Below, piece by piece: positions 43,631 to 52,677 of a stretch of 64,000 nucleotides of DNA. Made by a program: the position numbers and the translations under genes. The DNA is taken from assembly GCA_030345135.1 (NCBI GenBank), contig CP128386.1:1743704-1807703 (forward strand), in the 5' to 3' direction. This DNA is from Chitinophagaceae bacterium DXS. GTDB taxonomy: Bacteria > Bacteroidota > Bacteroidia > Chitinophagales > Chitinophagaceae. The notes under the pieces were generated by a model. That model did no database searches, was not told the origin of the DNA, and saw only the letters and a list, made by a program, of their open reading frames with translations. Each line of letters begins with the position of its first letter. The first letter of the stretch is position 1.

Positions 43631-44383
43631 TTAGCTATGTGCGGCGTAATAATCCCACATTTGCTGAAACACTTTTTCTTTCACTTGTTTTGATGTTAGT
43701 CCGGTTGTATCTACAGGAGGTAGAAAATGCATCTCTAATTTGTGAGGAACCATAAAAAAAGGTTTGCCGGCTGGCAGTACCTTCCTTGTATTGAAAATAA
43801 GTGTGGGGACTATTTGCTTTTTGGTATCTATCGCCAGTCTAAAAGCACCATCGTAAAAATCTTTCAGCGGCTTATTGGTTTTATTCCGGGTTCCTTCAGG
43901 ATAGATTACCATATCCAACCCCAGCGCTAGAACCTTTTTCATTTTTTCATAGCTTTTTCTTCTGTCATCATCACTTTTTCTGTCTACAAGCACACTACCC
44001 AGAGAATAGATCCAGCCAAAAACCGGAACTTTTGCAAAGCTCTTTTTTGCAATGGTTTTATTGGCGTTGGGCATGAACGGCGTGGTAACCGGCACATCCA
44101 TCAGGCTATTGTGATTGCAAACCACAACGTAGTTGGTATTTTTTTCAAAATTATCTGCGCCAATTACTTTTAGCGGACAACCTGCCAGTGGCAGGAAAAA
44201 ACTCATCCATACTCTCGATACAGCCCTGTGCCACTTAGCAGCAGCCGGTTCCTTCATCAGGAAACAAAATGCATAAAAGATCATCGCAACAATCATGGAT
44301 GGCACAAACAAAATAATGGCCCATAAAGCCCATATCCTACCACCTATTTCTTTCAAAAACTTCATTTGCTGTATTTGTTTCAA
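43631..44383 (-). CDS. plsC: 1-acyl-sn-glycerol-3-phosphate acyltransferase
   Basis: 250 aa. One or two N-terminal membrane helices (IWALWAIILFVPSMIVAMIF). The acyltransferase motifs are NHNSLMD (HX4D, about 91-97), the GSVLVDRKSD block (about 128-137) and YPEGTRNK (about 162-169). It makes phosphatidic acid for phospholipid synthesis. Substrate choice (lysophosphatidate or ornithine-lipid precursor) cannot be excluded by sequence. Confidence 0.88.
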   Translation of the reverse strand: MKQIQQMKFLKEIGGRIWALWAIILFVPSMIVAMIFYAFCFLMKEPAAAKWHRAVSRVWMSFFLPLAGCPLKVIGADNFEKNTNYVVVCNHNSLMDVPVTTPFMPNANKTIAKKSFAKVPVFGWIYSLGSVLVDRKSDDDRRKSYEKMKKVLALGLDMVIYPEGTRNKTNKPLKDFYDGAFRLAIDTKKQIVPTLIFNTRKVLPAGKPFFMVPHKLEMHFLPPVDTTGLTSKQVKEKVFQQMWDYYAAHS

Positions 44384-44500
44384 ACGGCCTGATGCAACTT
44401 TTCCTAAGCTGATTCCCGGCTGTTCTTATTTAGGCTGCAAGAGTAAATAAAATACATTAAAAAAGCACTACTGCGAGCGCCTTTAATATCAAATATGCTT

Positions 44501-45172
44501 TTACAGCATCCAGTCGATTGGTTCAATCCCTTCCCTTGCAAGCAATTGATTTGTTTTACTAAAATGCTTGCATCCAAAGAATCCTTTTTCTACACTAAAC
44601 GGAGATGGATGCGCAGCTTTCAAAACGTGATGCCTTGTCTCATCAATCAAAACTTGTTTCTGCTGGGCAAAACTGCCCCACAGCAAAAAGACCACACCAC
44701 GTTTTTCGTCTGATATTTTGCTGATGACTGCATCTGTAAAAATATGCCAGCCAATTTTTGCATGGCTGTTCGGCTCTCCTGCCCTAACGGTTAATGATGC
44801 GTTAAGCAAGAGTACGCCTTGCCGCGCCCAGGGTGTTAGATCCCCCGTTTTGGGAATTGGCATCCCGATATCTTTATGTAGCTCTTTGTAAATATTGACC
44901 AGCGAAGGAGGCGGCTTTATGCCGTCGGGAACTGAAAAGGACAGCCCCATTGCTTGTCCGGCACCATGATAAGGATCCTGCCCAAGCAATACCACTTTAA
45001 CCTTATCAAACGGCGTTTGTTCGAACGCATTAAAAATAAGCTGTCCGGGCGGGTAAATCGTCTTCCCCTGTGTTTTTTCCACTTTAAGAAAAGCTGCAAT
45101 CTGCTCAAAATAGTTTTTACTAAATTCCTGGCGCAAGGCTTCTTTCCAGCTAGGCTCAATTTTTACATCCAT
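44501..45172 (-). CDS. ung: Uracil-DNA glycosylase
   Basis: 223 aa, family 1. Water-activating loop GQDPYHG (64-70) with catalytic Asp66, LLNASLTVRAGEPNSH (about 120-135), and the DNA-intercalating loop HPSPFS with the catalytic His. Removes uracil from DNA. It is divergent from the ECF sigma gene. Confidence 0.96.
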   Translation of the reverse strand: MDVKIEPSWKEALRQEFSKNYFEQIAAFLKVEKTQGKTIYPPGQLIFNAFEQTPFDKVKVVLLGQDPYHGAGQAMGLSFSVPDGIKPPPSLVNIYKELHKDIGMPIPKTGDLTPWARQGVLLLNASLTVRAGEPNSHAKIGWHIFTDAVISKISDEKRGVVFLLWGSFAQQKQVLIDETRHHVLKAAHPSPFSVEKGFFGCKHFSKTNQLLAREGIEPIDWML

Positions 45173-45395
45173 AAATTACTTTGTACAACTTAACAGAGTT
45201 ATGCAAATTAAGGAAAAGAACCAGCTTTCACCGAATACCCGGCAGCGTTGAAACAAATTTTGCTATTTTGCTACAGATATCTATGTTAGATGATGCTTTG
45301 CCATTTCAGCCAGCCAGATAACTGAGTATTAAGTTTGTATTAAAGAGCCTAACGATAAAATACACGCTTTTAGATTTAACTAATTTGCGGTAGCA

Positions 45396-45995
45396 ATGCC
45401 TGAACAACACCCCAATATTGAACGTACATACTGGAAGCGATTGAAAGAAAGTGATACATCCGCACTGGCCTATTTCTATGATGCGTATGTTGACCGGCTT
45501 TTTGCGGTGGCATTGAGAATGACCCATAACAGGGAGATGGCGAAAGATGCCATACAGGAAATTTTTATTGAGATATGGACTTACAGGGATACAATTACCG
45601 ACGTAAACAACTCCTACATATACTTAAGCAGGGTTCTAAAGCATATATTATTAAAAAAGCTTAGGAAAGAAGTGCCTTTACGCCCCTGGTTGCCCGACGA
45701 GGACACGGAAGATGCTGAACAAAGCGTTGAAGAGACCATTATTTCTGTTGACGCCAGCAACGAACAAAACAACAAATTAAACCGCGCGCTTGCTACACTT
45801 ACCGGCAGGCAAAAACTTATTATGGAACTGCGCTTTTACGAGGGATTAAGCTATCAGCAAATTGCAGAAAAGCTCAGCATGAATTATCAGTCCGTTAATA
45901 ATCTTGCTTTCCGGACCATTATGGCGCTCAGGAAAAATATGTACTCGATCGGATTTATAGGCTGCACCTTATATATTTATGTTGCTGAAGGATAG
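45396..45995 (+). CDS. ECF RNA polymerase sigma factor
   Basis: 199 aa. Region 2 (about 15-85) with FYDAYVDRLFAVALRMT and AKDAIQEIFIEIW. Region 4 (about 130-185) with LTGRQKLIMELRFYEGLSYQQIAEKLSMNYQSVNNL. This is the Bacteroidota FecI-like type linked to SusC genes. The FecR anti-sigma is next, 296 nt downstream, so it probably drives the sugar-utilisation locus. No gene or clear site was found in the 45996-46291 gap. Confidence 0.93.
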   Translation: MPEQHPNIERTYWKRLKESDTSALAYFYDAYVDRLFAVALRMTHNREMAKDAIQEIFIEIWTYRDTITDVNNSYIYLSRVLKHILLKKLRKEVPLRPWLPDEDTEDAEQSVEETIISVDASNEQNNKLNRALATLTGRQKLIMELRFYEGLSYQQIAEKLSMNYQSVNNLAFRTIMALRKNMYSIGFIGCTLYIYVAEG

Positions 45996-46291
45996 CATTT
46001 TTTAGCTCGCTGTCTCCCACCCCATTGTGTAAAAAATACAGGTTTCGCGCTCTGAAATACACATAATTTTACGACCAGCAGTCATGTGCAAACCCGCTAA
46101 TTAATTGGACTTTCAGCTACATGTCAATTATCACGATTCAATATCTTCCCTTTGTTTAACGATTGTTTTGTACCTAAGGGTGATGAGCGAAAAGCTATTG
46201 ACAAAACGGCTTTAACCGGCTCGCAAAGGCTTTTAAAAAAAAATTTCGAAAAATTTGAGTATCAAACTTTCTAACCTGTCTCTTTATTAAT

Positions 46292-47332
46292 ATGGAACAT
46301 AATCCGTCACAGTACCAAAATTATACTGAAGAACAATTCGCAGCCGATGAATACTTCCAGCAATGGGTTTTAGCAAATAACCAGGAGGCCGATGCATTCT
46401 GGAATGACTACATAACTTCTAACCCCGGCCAACGTGATATGATACTTAATGCAAAGCGTTTTGTGGAGGAACTGTCCAGGCAGCCGTATTACATAATACC
46501 GCTTTCTGATCAGGAGAAATTAGCCCTTAAAACAAACATATTAAACCAGATTCAGCCTGTAATGCAAGATCCTTCTGACACAAGGAAGATCACCCACGGC
46601 CGGCGTCTTTCATGGCAGCTCTGGAGCGCAGCCGCAGCGCTGCTTGCAGTTGTTGCAATTCCGATGTATGTTCTGATGAAAGGCAAAGAAGCTTCAACCC
46701 TTAACCTTGTTGCATCGGACACTGAAGTAAAGCATGTGATATTACCCGATAGCAGCGAAGTGGTGCTAAACGCAGGGTCATCGGTAAGTTATAACGACTT
46801 TGGGTCAGGTAAAACACGCGAAGTGTATCTGCGTGGAAATGCTTTTTTCAAAGTAAGAAAAGACAAAGCGCATAAGGAGTTTGTTGTACACGCCAACGAC
46901 GTATCTATTACTGTATTAGGCACGCAGTTTAATGTGAACGTGCGCTCCGCAGCCGTTGAAGTTGCACTTACACAGGGAAAGGTGAGGCTGTCTTTGAAAA
47001 ACCACAACGAAGCTTCCACCAACCTGGTTCCGGGAGAAAGAGCGGTGCTGGACACATTGCACAACACGATTAGTAAAAGCGCGATGAACAACGAGCAATA
47101 TGCTGCCTGGACGCAAGGCAAATGGATCTTTTCACAAACATCATTACAAGATGTAGCCAACCTGCTTCATGAATACTATGGCGTAAATACGGTATTCAAA
47201 AACGACAATAGAAGATTGCTAAAAATAACTGCTGTTATACCGGTTTCAGACCTGCAGACACTAACCGGCGTAATTGCAAAAACATTACAAATAACCATTA
47301 GTCAGACAAACAACCAACTGATCATTCACTAA
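46292..47332 (+). CDS. FecR-family anti-sigma factor
   Basis: 346 aa. Cytoplasmic N-terminal part (about 1-105), one membrane helix (about 110-127, LWSAAAALLAVVAIPMYVLM), then the periplasmic FecR domain with VILPDSSEVVLNAGSSVSY, REVYLRGNAFFKV and ITVLGTQFNV, and the DUF4974 end QTLTGVIAKTLQITI. It binds the STN domain of the SusC-like receptor and controls the sigma factor. SusC follows after 16 nt. Confidence 0.94.
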   Translation: MEHNPSQYQNYTEEQFAADEYFQQWVLANNQEADAFWNDYITSNPGQRDMILNAKRFVEELSRQPYYIIPLSDQEKLALKTNILNQIQPVMQDPSDTRKITHGRRLSWQLWSAAAALLAVVAIPMYVLMKGKEASTLNLVASDTEVKHVILPDSSEVVLNAGSSVSYNDFGSGKTREVYLRGNAFFKVRKDKAHKEFVVHANDVSITVLGTQFNVNVRSAAVEVALTQGKVRLSLKNHNEASTNLVPGERAVLDTLHNTISKSAMNNEQYAAWTQGKWIFSQTSLQDVANLLHEYYGVNTVFKNDNRRLLKITAVIPVSDLQTLTGVIAKTLQITISQTNNQLIIH

Positions 47333-47348
47333 CACTCAACAGGCTACT

Positions 47349-50300
47349 ATGAAAAAAAGACTTGCTTTGAGAGCATTCTCTACCAAATGGTTTGTGATTA
47401 CTTTTTGCTGCGCATACATGCCGGCTACACTTTTGGCGCAGGATGTAGCTTATGTATCAACAGTTTCACACAAAACTACTGTGAGCAAAACAGGTGCAAG
47501 AGCAGGAAATGTAACGCTACAGAATTATATGCAACGCCTTCAGCAACAGTATGGCATTTACTATAGTTACCAGGCTGATTCACTTAAACAATTTATTCTA
47601 ACATCCCTGGCCGATGAAACTGCAGGACAACCGGGCGCTGATGCCCAGCTAAAAAAAACACTTAGCGCATCAGGGCTTACTTACGAGAAAGTAAATAATG
47701 TATACATTATAAAACAGGCAACAGAAAACAAATCTGTTGCTGCCAGAAAACAGCTACAACTTAATGCAGCCTATGCTGCGGACCTGGTTGTTAAAGGTAC
47801 CGTAAGCGATAGCACCGGCATACTGCCCGGCGTAACTATTTCTGTTAAAGGCACCTCTAAAACCACCACCACAGGTACTGACGGAAAGTACAGCATCAGC
47901 GTTTCAAATCCGGAAGCCGTACTCATATTCAGCTATGTTGGCTATACACCTGCAGAAGTTCGTGTTTCAGGTCGCGCTGAAATCAATGTAGCCATGACAG
48001 CGGCTCCGCAACAACTTTCTTCAGTTGTTGTAACTGCCCTCGGTATCAAAAGGCAGGAAAGGTCACTGGGCTACTCCGTTGCAAAACTGGATGGTTCCGC
48101 AGTAAGTAATGTTAATGCACCAAACGTTGCCAATGCCATGGCAGGAAAAGTCGCTGGTGTAAATATCCGTAGCGTGAGCCCGGATCCCGGAGCAAGTGTA
48201 TTCATTACCATTCGCGGACAAAGATCATTTTATGGTGACAACCAACCATTGATCGTTGTTGATGGCGTACCCATCCGGAATTCATTAAACTCCAACGCAG
48301 GCAGTCCTTTTGGAAGCGGCAACAATCAGATAGTAGATTATGGTAACCCTCTTTCTGATATCAGTCCGGATGATATTGCCTCCGTATCTATATTAAAAGG
48401 TGCCAGCGCCTCCGCATTATATGGTGGACGTGCTGCTAACGGCGTAATTCTTATCACTACAAAAACAGGCAGTGGAGTAAAGAAAGATCTTGGTGTGAGC
48501 ATCAACTCTTCAGCTATGTTTGATAAAGCCTGGCAGTTTCCACAGTTCCAGAATACTTTTGGCTCCGGCGACTGGACAGGAACTGATGATGTAATCTCTG
48601 ATGCCTCATGGGGACCAAGGCTTGATGTAGGGACTAAATATGTACAGTGGGACAGCCCGTTAGATGCTAATGGAGATCCGGTAGCAACACCCTGGGTATC
48701 TTATCCTAACCGTGTAAAAGATTTTTACGAAACAGGTAAAACCTTCACAAATAACGTATCAGTTACAGGCGCAAATTTCAGACTATCATATACCAACCTG
48801 AACAATACAGGTATTGTACCTAACACAGATCTGAAACGCAACAACCTCACGCTTTCAGCAGGCACTAATCTAAATAAAGCCATCAGGCTGAATACCAACA
48901 TTGCCTATACGGTAAACAGCAGCAAAAACAGGCCCACATTTAACAGAGGCAGCGTTAACAACCTGGTGTACACAATGCCGGCAAATATTAACGTCCAAAA
49001 ATTGAAGAATTACTGGCTTCCTGGTGAAGAAGGCGTAAAACAAAACTCTCCAGTACCGGGCGGTAACGACAATCCATATTTTATCGCGTATGAATCTTTA
49101 AACGGGTACAAACGCAATCGCATTACCGGGAATGTGCAATTGCTTATAGACATCACCAAGGACCTCAGTTTTATGGCTCGCACAGGTGTGGATTATTATA
49201 ACGAAGACAGGGAAAGCCGCAGAGCATTCAGCACACACAGCAACCCCCAGGGTGCATACTCGCTGCAAAAGTTATCATTTAGCGAGCAAAACACAGACTT
49301 CCTTTTCACGTACAAAAAGAACATCACTTCCAAGTGGTTTGCTTCAATATCTGCCGGTGGTAACAGAATGGACCAGAATACAAACAATTCTGTACAGGCC
49401 ACTAATACACTGGTAATGCCGGGGATTTATAGCATCAACAATGCTGCAGCCGGAACTACTCAGAATTTATCCAGCACATACAAAGCACGGAAAAGGATCA
49501 ATAGCTTATATGCTATGGCGCAGGTATCATATAACAACTATGTTTACCTTGACCTAACGGCGAGAAACGATTGGTCATCAACGCTTCCACAGGAAAACAA
49601 CTCCTTCTTCTACCCTTCGGCATCGTTAAGCGCCATACTTACAGACATGTTTAAAATAGAATCTAATTTCTTGTCATATGCTAAAGTGAGAGCCAACGCT
49701 TCTGTAGCAGGCAGAGATATAGATCCATACCAGCTATACAATACCATTGCCTTAAGCTATTGGGGTAACCAGGTTATGGCAAGCAACCAAACAAGCCTTG
49801 CAAATAACTATCTGAAACCGGAATTAAGCACTTCTTATGAAGCCGGTGCAGATCTTCGTTTCTTCAGCAACAGGTTGGGTATTGATTTTACCTGGTATAG
49901 AACAAACATTAAGAATCAGAAAATTGATATCCCCACAACATCTGCCTCCGGTTACACAAGCAGGTCAATTAATGCAGGCGAAATGCGTAACAGGGGTATA
50001 GAGATTACCTTAAAAGGAACACCTGTACAAAACAAAAACTTTAGCTGGGATGCGGGTGTAACTTATACGAGAAACAGGAATAAGGTAGTAGCACTGACAG
50101 ATGGCATAAGTCAAATATCACTTGGCGGTCAGGAAGGCGTTAATTTCTATGTTAAGGAAGGATCTGAAATGGGTGATATGTACGGACGTACATGGCAAAC
50201 CGTACCTGATGGTCCTCACAAAGGAGAACCGTTGATGAATGATGCCGGCGAATATGAAACTGCAAATGATTATGTAAAGATCGGCAACTACAACCCTGAC

Positions 50301-50882
50301 TTTATGCTGGGCTTTACCAATACTTTCCGCTACAAAGGATTTACATTAAGCGCACTGCTTGATTGGAGACAGGGCGGACAGTTCTATTCTTATGTTGCAA
50401 AAAACCTGTTATCTGACGGAAGAACAACCATTACAGTACCAGGCCGTGATCCGCAGACCGGTGGCCTTAGCTGGACCGACGATCAGGGTACAGCCAGAAC
50501 AGATGGCCAGATCTTACATGGCTTCGTAGATGATGGCACCGGCAAATATGTTCCAAATACAAAGATCACTGATCCGGAAAATTATTATGGAACGTATTAT
50601 TGGGATTTCCCGTCACGCTCAACATTCAGTGCCACTTACGTTAAATTAAGAGAGGTTTCTTTAGATTATACATTCACCAAAAAATCACTTCGCAGGCTGC
50701 CGTTTACCAGCGTTACATTCGGCTTAATAGCACGCAACCTGTTTAGCTATACCGCAGCAGGTGTTGGCTATGACCCTGAAACGGCAATGGTTATCACTAA
50801 CGGAACATTTACACAAGGTGTGGGCGGATGGTCATTGCCCAACACTCGCTCCTTCGGATGCAAACTGGGAATTAATTTCTAA
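47349..50882 (+). CDS. SusC/RagA-family TonB-dependent receptor with STN domain
   Basis: 1177 aa. Signal peptide to about residue 31 (ATLLAQ). STN domain (about 55-125, NVTLQNYMQRLQQQYGIYYS), carboxypeptidase-regulatory-like domain (about 138-220, VKGTVSDSTGILPGVTISVK), plug (about 225-345, with SVVVTALGIKRQERS and ILKGASASALYGGRAANG), then the beta-barrel to the end (GCKLGINF). It imports glycan fragments with SusD. The STN domain makes it a transducing receptor for the sigma/FecR pair just upstream. Confidence 0.96.
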   Translation: MKKRLALRAFSTKWFVITFCCAYMPATLLAQDVAYVSTVSHKTTVSKTGARAGNVTLQNYMQRLQQQYGIYYSYQADSLKQFILTSLADETAGQPGADAQLKKTLSASGLTYEKVNNVYIIKQATENKSVAARKQLQLNAAYAADLVVKGTVSDSTGILPGVTISVKGTSKTTTTGTDGKYSISVSNPEAVLIFSYVGYTPAEVRVSGRAEINVAMTAAPQQLSSVVVTALGIKRQERSLGYSVAKLDGSAVSNVNAPNVANAMAGKVAGVNIRSVSPDPGASVFITIRGQRSFYGDNQPLIVVDGVPIRNSLNSNAGSPFGSGNNQIVDYGNPLSDISPDDIASVSILKGASASALYGGRAANGVILITTKTGSGVKKDLGVSINSSAMFDKAWQFPQFQNTFGSGDWTGTDDVISDASWGPRLDVGTKYVQWDSPLDANGDPVATPWVSYPNRVKDFYETGKTFTNNVSVTGANFRLSYTNLNNTGIVPNTDLKRNNLTLSAGTNLNKAIRLNTNIAYTVNSSKNRPTFNRGSVNNLVYTMPANINVQKLKNYWLPGEEGVKQNSPVPGGNDNPYFIAYESLNGYKRNRITGNVQLLIDITKDLSFMARTGVDYYNEDRESRRAFSTHSNPQGAYSLQKLSFSEQNTDFLFTYKKNITSKWFASISAGGNRMDQNTNNSVQATNTLVMPGIYSINNAAAGTTQNLSSTYKARKRINSLYAMAQVSYNNYVYLDLTARNDWSSTLPQENNSFFYPSASLSAILTDMFKIESNFLSYAKVRANASVAGRDIDPYQLYNTIALSYWGNQVMASNQTSLANNYLKPELSTSYEAGADLRFFSNRLGIDFTWYRTNIKNQKIDIPTTSASGYTSRSINAGEMRNRGIEITLKGTPVQNKNFSWDAGVTYTRNRNKVVALTDGISQISLGGQEGVNFYVKEGSEMGDMYGRTWQTVPDGPHKGEPLMNDAGEYETANDYVKIGNYNPDFMLGFTNTFRYKGFTLSALLDWRQGGQFYSYVAKNLLSDGRTTITVPGRDPQTGGLSWTDDQGTARTDGQILHGFVDDGTGKYVPNTKITDPENYYGTYYWDFPSRSTFSATYVKLREVSLDYTFTKKSLRRLPFTSVTFGLIARNLFSYTAAGVGYDPETAMVITNGTFTQGVGGWSLPNTRSFGCKLGINF

Positions 50883-50902
50883 CCTCCATTAAATAAGACT
50901 TT

Positions 50903-52405
50903 ATGCAACGCATATATAAAAAAGCAAACTTATTAACAACCGCATTAGCACTACTGCTATTTACAGGCTGTACAAAAGACTTTGAAAGTATTAGTGAAAA
51001 CCCCAACAACCCCGTTGTTACTGAAGCTGTTTACTTCATGACAAAGGAAATTGTTTCAACCTGCTATGATTATCAAAGTGACGCTTATATGGACAAGCCT
51101 GCGTCAGCAGGGCGTTATATTACGATGGTAAGAAATGAAGGCAATGATAACTTTGGTTGGACGGCCGCATCATGGGACGGGCATTATCTTCGTCTTACAA
51201 CAAATAAATCACTGCATGATCAGGCTGCACTGGAACAAAAAGAGCAATACGTAGCTATTTCAAAGATCTTCTATGCCTTTAATTTTTCTTACATCAGCGA
51301 TCTTTACGGAGATATTCCTTACACTGATGCGTTACATTCAAAAGATCTGAAAATAACTTTGCCGAAATATGACCAGCAACAGGATGTTTATCCCAGCCTG
51401 ATTAAACTGTTAAAAGAAGCAAATGATAGTCTGGCAACAACCACAAAATCTATTGACAAAGCTGCAGATGTGCTTTACGCGGGAGATATCTTAAAATGGA
51501 GAAAATTTGCTAACTCTCTTCGTTTAAGACTGCTGTTGCGTTGCTCTAAAACATATGCTTCCGCAGTTGCTGAAATGCAGGAAATAGCGGGAGATCCTTC
51601 AAAATATCCTGTATTCACCTCCAATTCAGACAATGCAGAATTACCTTACACAACCATCTACAAATGGCCGGGTGGCCCAACAGGTGGCGGTGGTGCATTA
51701 ACAGATCCGTTTGCTGAATTTATCAAGCGCAAGCCAAGCAAAGAGATCGTAGATTTTATGACTGAAAGAAGTGATCCGCGTATGCCGGTTTTATTATCAA
51801 AGGTTACGGGAGATCCGGCAGATGCAACAGTTGATCATAACGATTATGTTGGTGTTCCCAACTCTATAAGCCTGCCATATGCATATAATGGTGGTGATGA
51901 GCATATTTCAACCCTTAACCTTGACATTTTCTACCAGGATCAGAATCCTTTGGTAAATGCATCGTTAATGACCTATTCAGAAGTGTGTTTCATATTGGCA
52001 GAAGCTGCACAACAAAAAGGCGTGACTGTATCCGGCAAAACTGCCGAAAGCCTTTATTATGAGGGCATTAAAGCCAACATGGATTACTGGCACGTTAGTG
52101 CAGATGCGCAAACAGCGTACAAATCTGTTCCAACGGTTGTTTACGATGGCACATTGAAACAACTCATTGGTCAGAAATGGCTCGCTCTGTTCATTAAAGG
52201 CGCAGAAGGCTGGTTTGATTACAGACGCACAAACGACATTCTTGGTTTTGATCAAAAGATAGGACCTGTTGCAGCACAACATACAATTCCTAAAAGATAT
52301 ATTTATCCGGATGGCGAAAGAAACCTCAACAGGGCTGAATATGATAAAGCCATCGCCATCTTCGGCGAAGACACCAGGAACACACTGATGTGGTACCTGA
52401 AATAA
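50903..52405 (+). CDS. SusD/RagB-family surface glycan-binding lipoprotein
   Basis: 500 aa. Lipobox LLFTGC with Cys23. SusD-like TPR fold of the SusD-like_2 type: ENPNNP near the start, FYAFNFSYISDLYGDIPY (about 116-133) and YSEVCFILAEAAQ. Lid for the SusC receptor 20 nt upstream. The stop is followed at once by an ATGTACGATG repeat array. Confidence 0.95.
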   Translation: MQRIYKKANLLTTALALLLFTGCTKDFESISENPNNPVVTEAVYFMTKEIVSTCYDYQSDAYMDKPASAGRYITMVRNEGNDNFGWTAASWDGHYLRLTTNKSLHDQAALEQKEQYVAISKIFYAFNFSYISDLYGDIPYTDALHSKDLKITLPKYDQQQDVYPSLIKLLKEANDSLATTTKSIDKAADVLYAGDILKWRKFANSLRLRLLLRCSKTYASAVAEMQEIAGDPSKYPVFTSNSDNAELPYTTIYKWPGGPTGGGGALTDPFAEFIKRKPSKEIVDFMTERSDPRMPVLLSKVTGDPADATVDHNDYVGVPNSISLPYAYNGGDEHISTLNLDIFYQDQNPLVNASLMTYSEVCFILAEAAQQKGVTVSGKTAESLYYEGIKANMDYWHVSADAQTAYKSVPTVVYDGTLKQLIGQKWLALFIKGAEGWFDYRRTNDILGFDQKIGPVAAQHTIPKRYIYPDGERNLNRAEYDKAIAIFGEDTRNTLMWYLK

Positions 52406-52625
52406 TGTTAGATGTTAGATGTACGATGTAAGGTGTATGATGTGTGATGTAGGGTGTATGATGTAGGGTGTACGATGTAAGATGTATATAAATACATCAG
52501 ATATAAGAACCGATTTTGATATTAATTTGCCGGGCACCATCCATTGGGGGGACAGAAGTGTCCGGCGTTAATATCTGAAACCTGACACTTTATGCTTATG
52601 CGTTATGCCTCATACCTAATACTTC
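52406..52625. repeat. ATGTACGATG array then ACCTAATAC words after susD
   Basis: tgttagatgtacgatgtaag and tgtatgatgtaggg words run from the SusD stop to about 52495 in sense orientation. ctgacactttatgc and catacctaatac words (about 52575-52622) follow in the antisense style. The 272-nt gap has no obvious promoter. Confidence 0.85.
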
Positions 52626-52677
52626 ATAACCTCACTCTTCCTATAATTTTCTCAATTCAATTTTCGCCCTTCTCAAC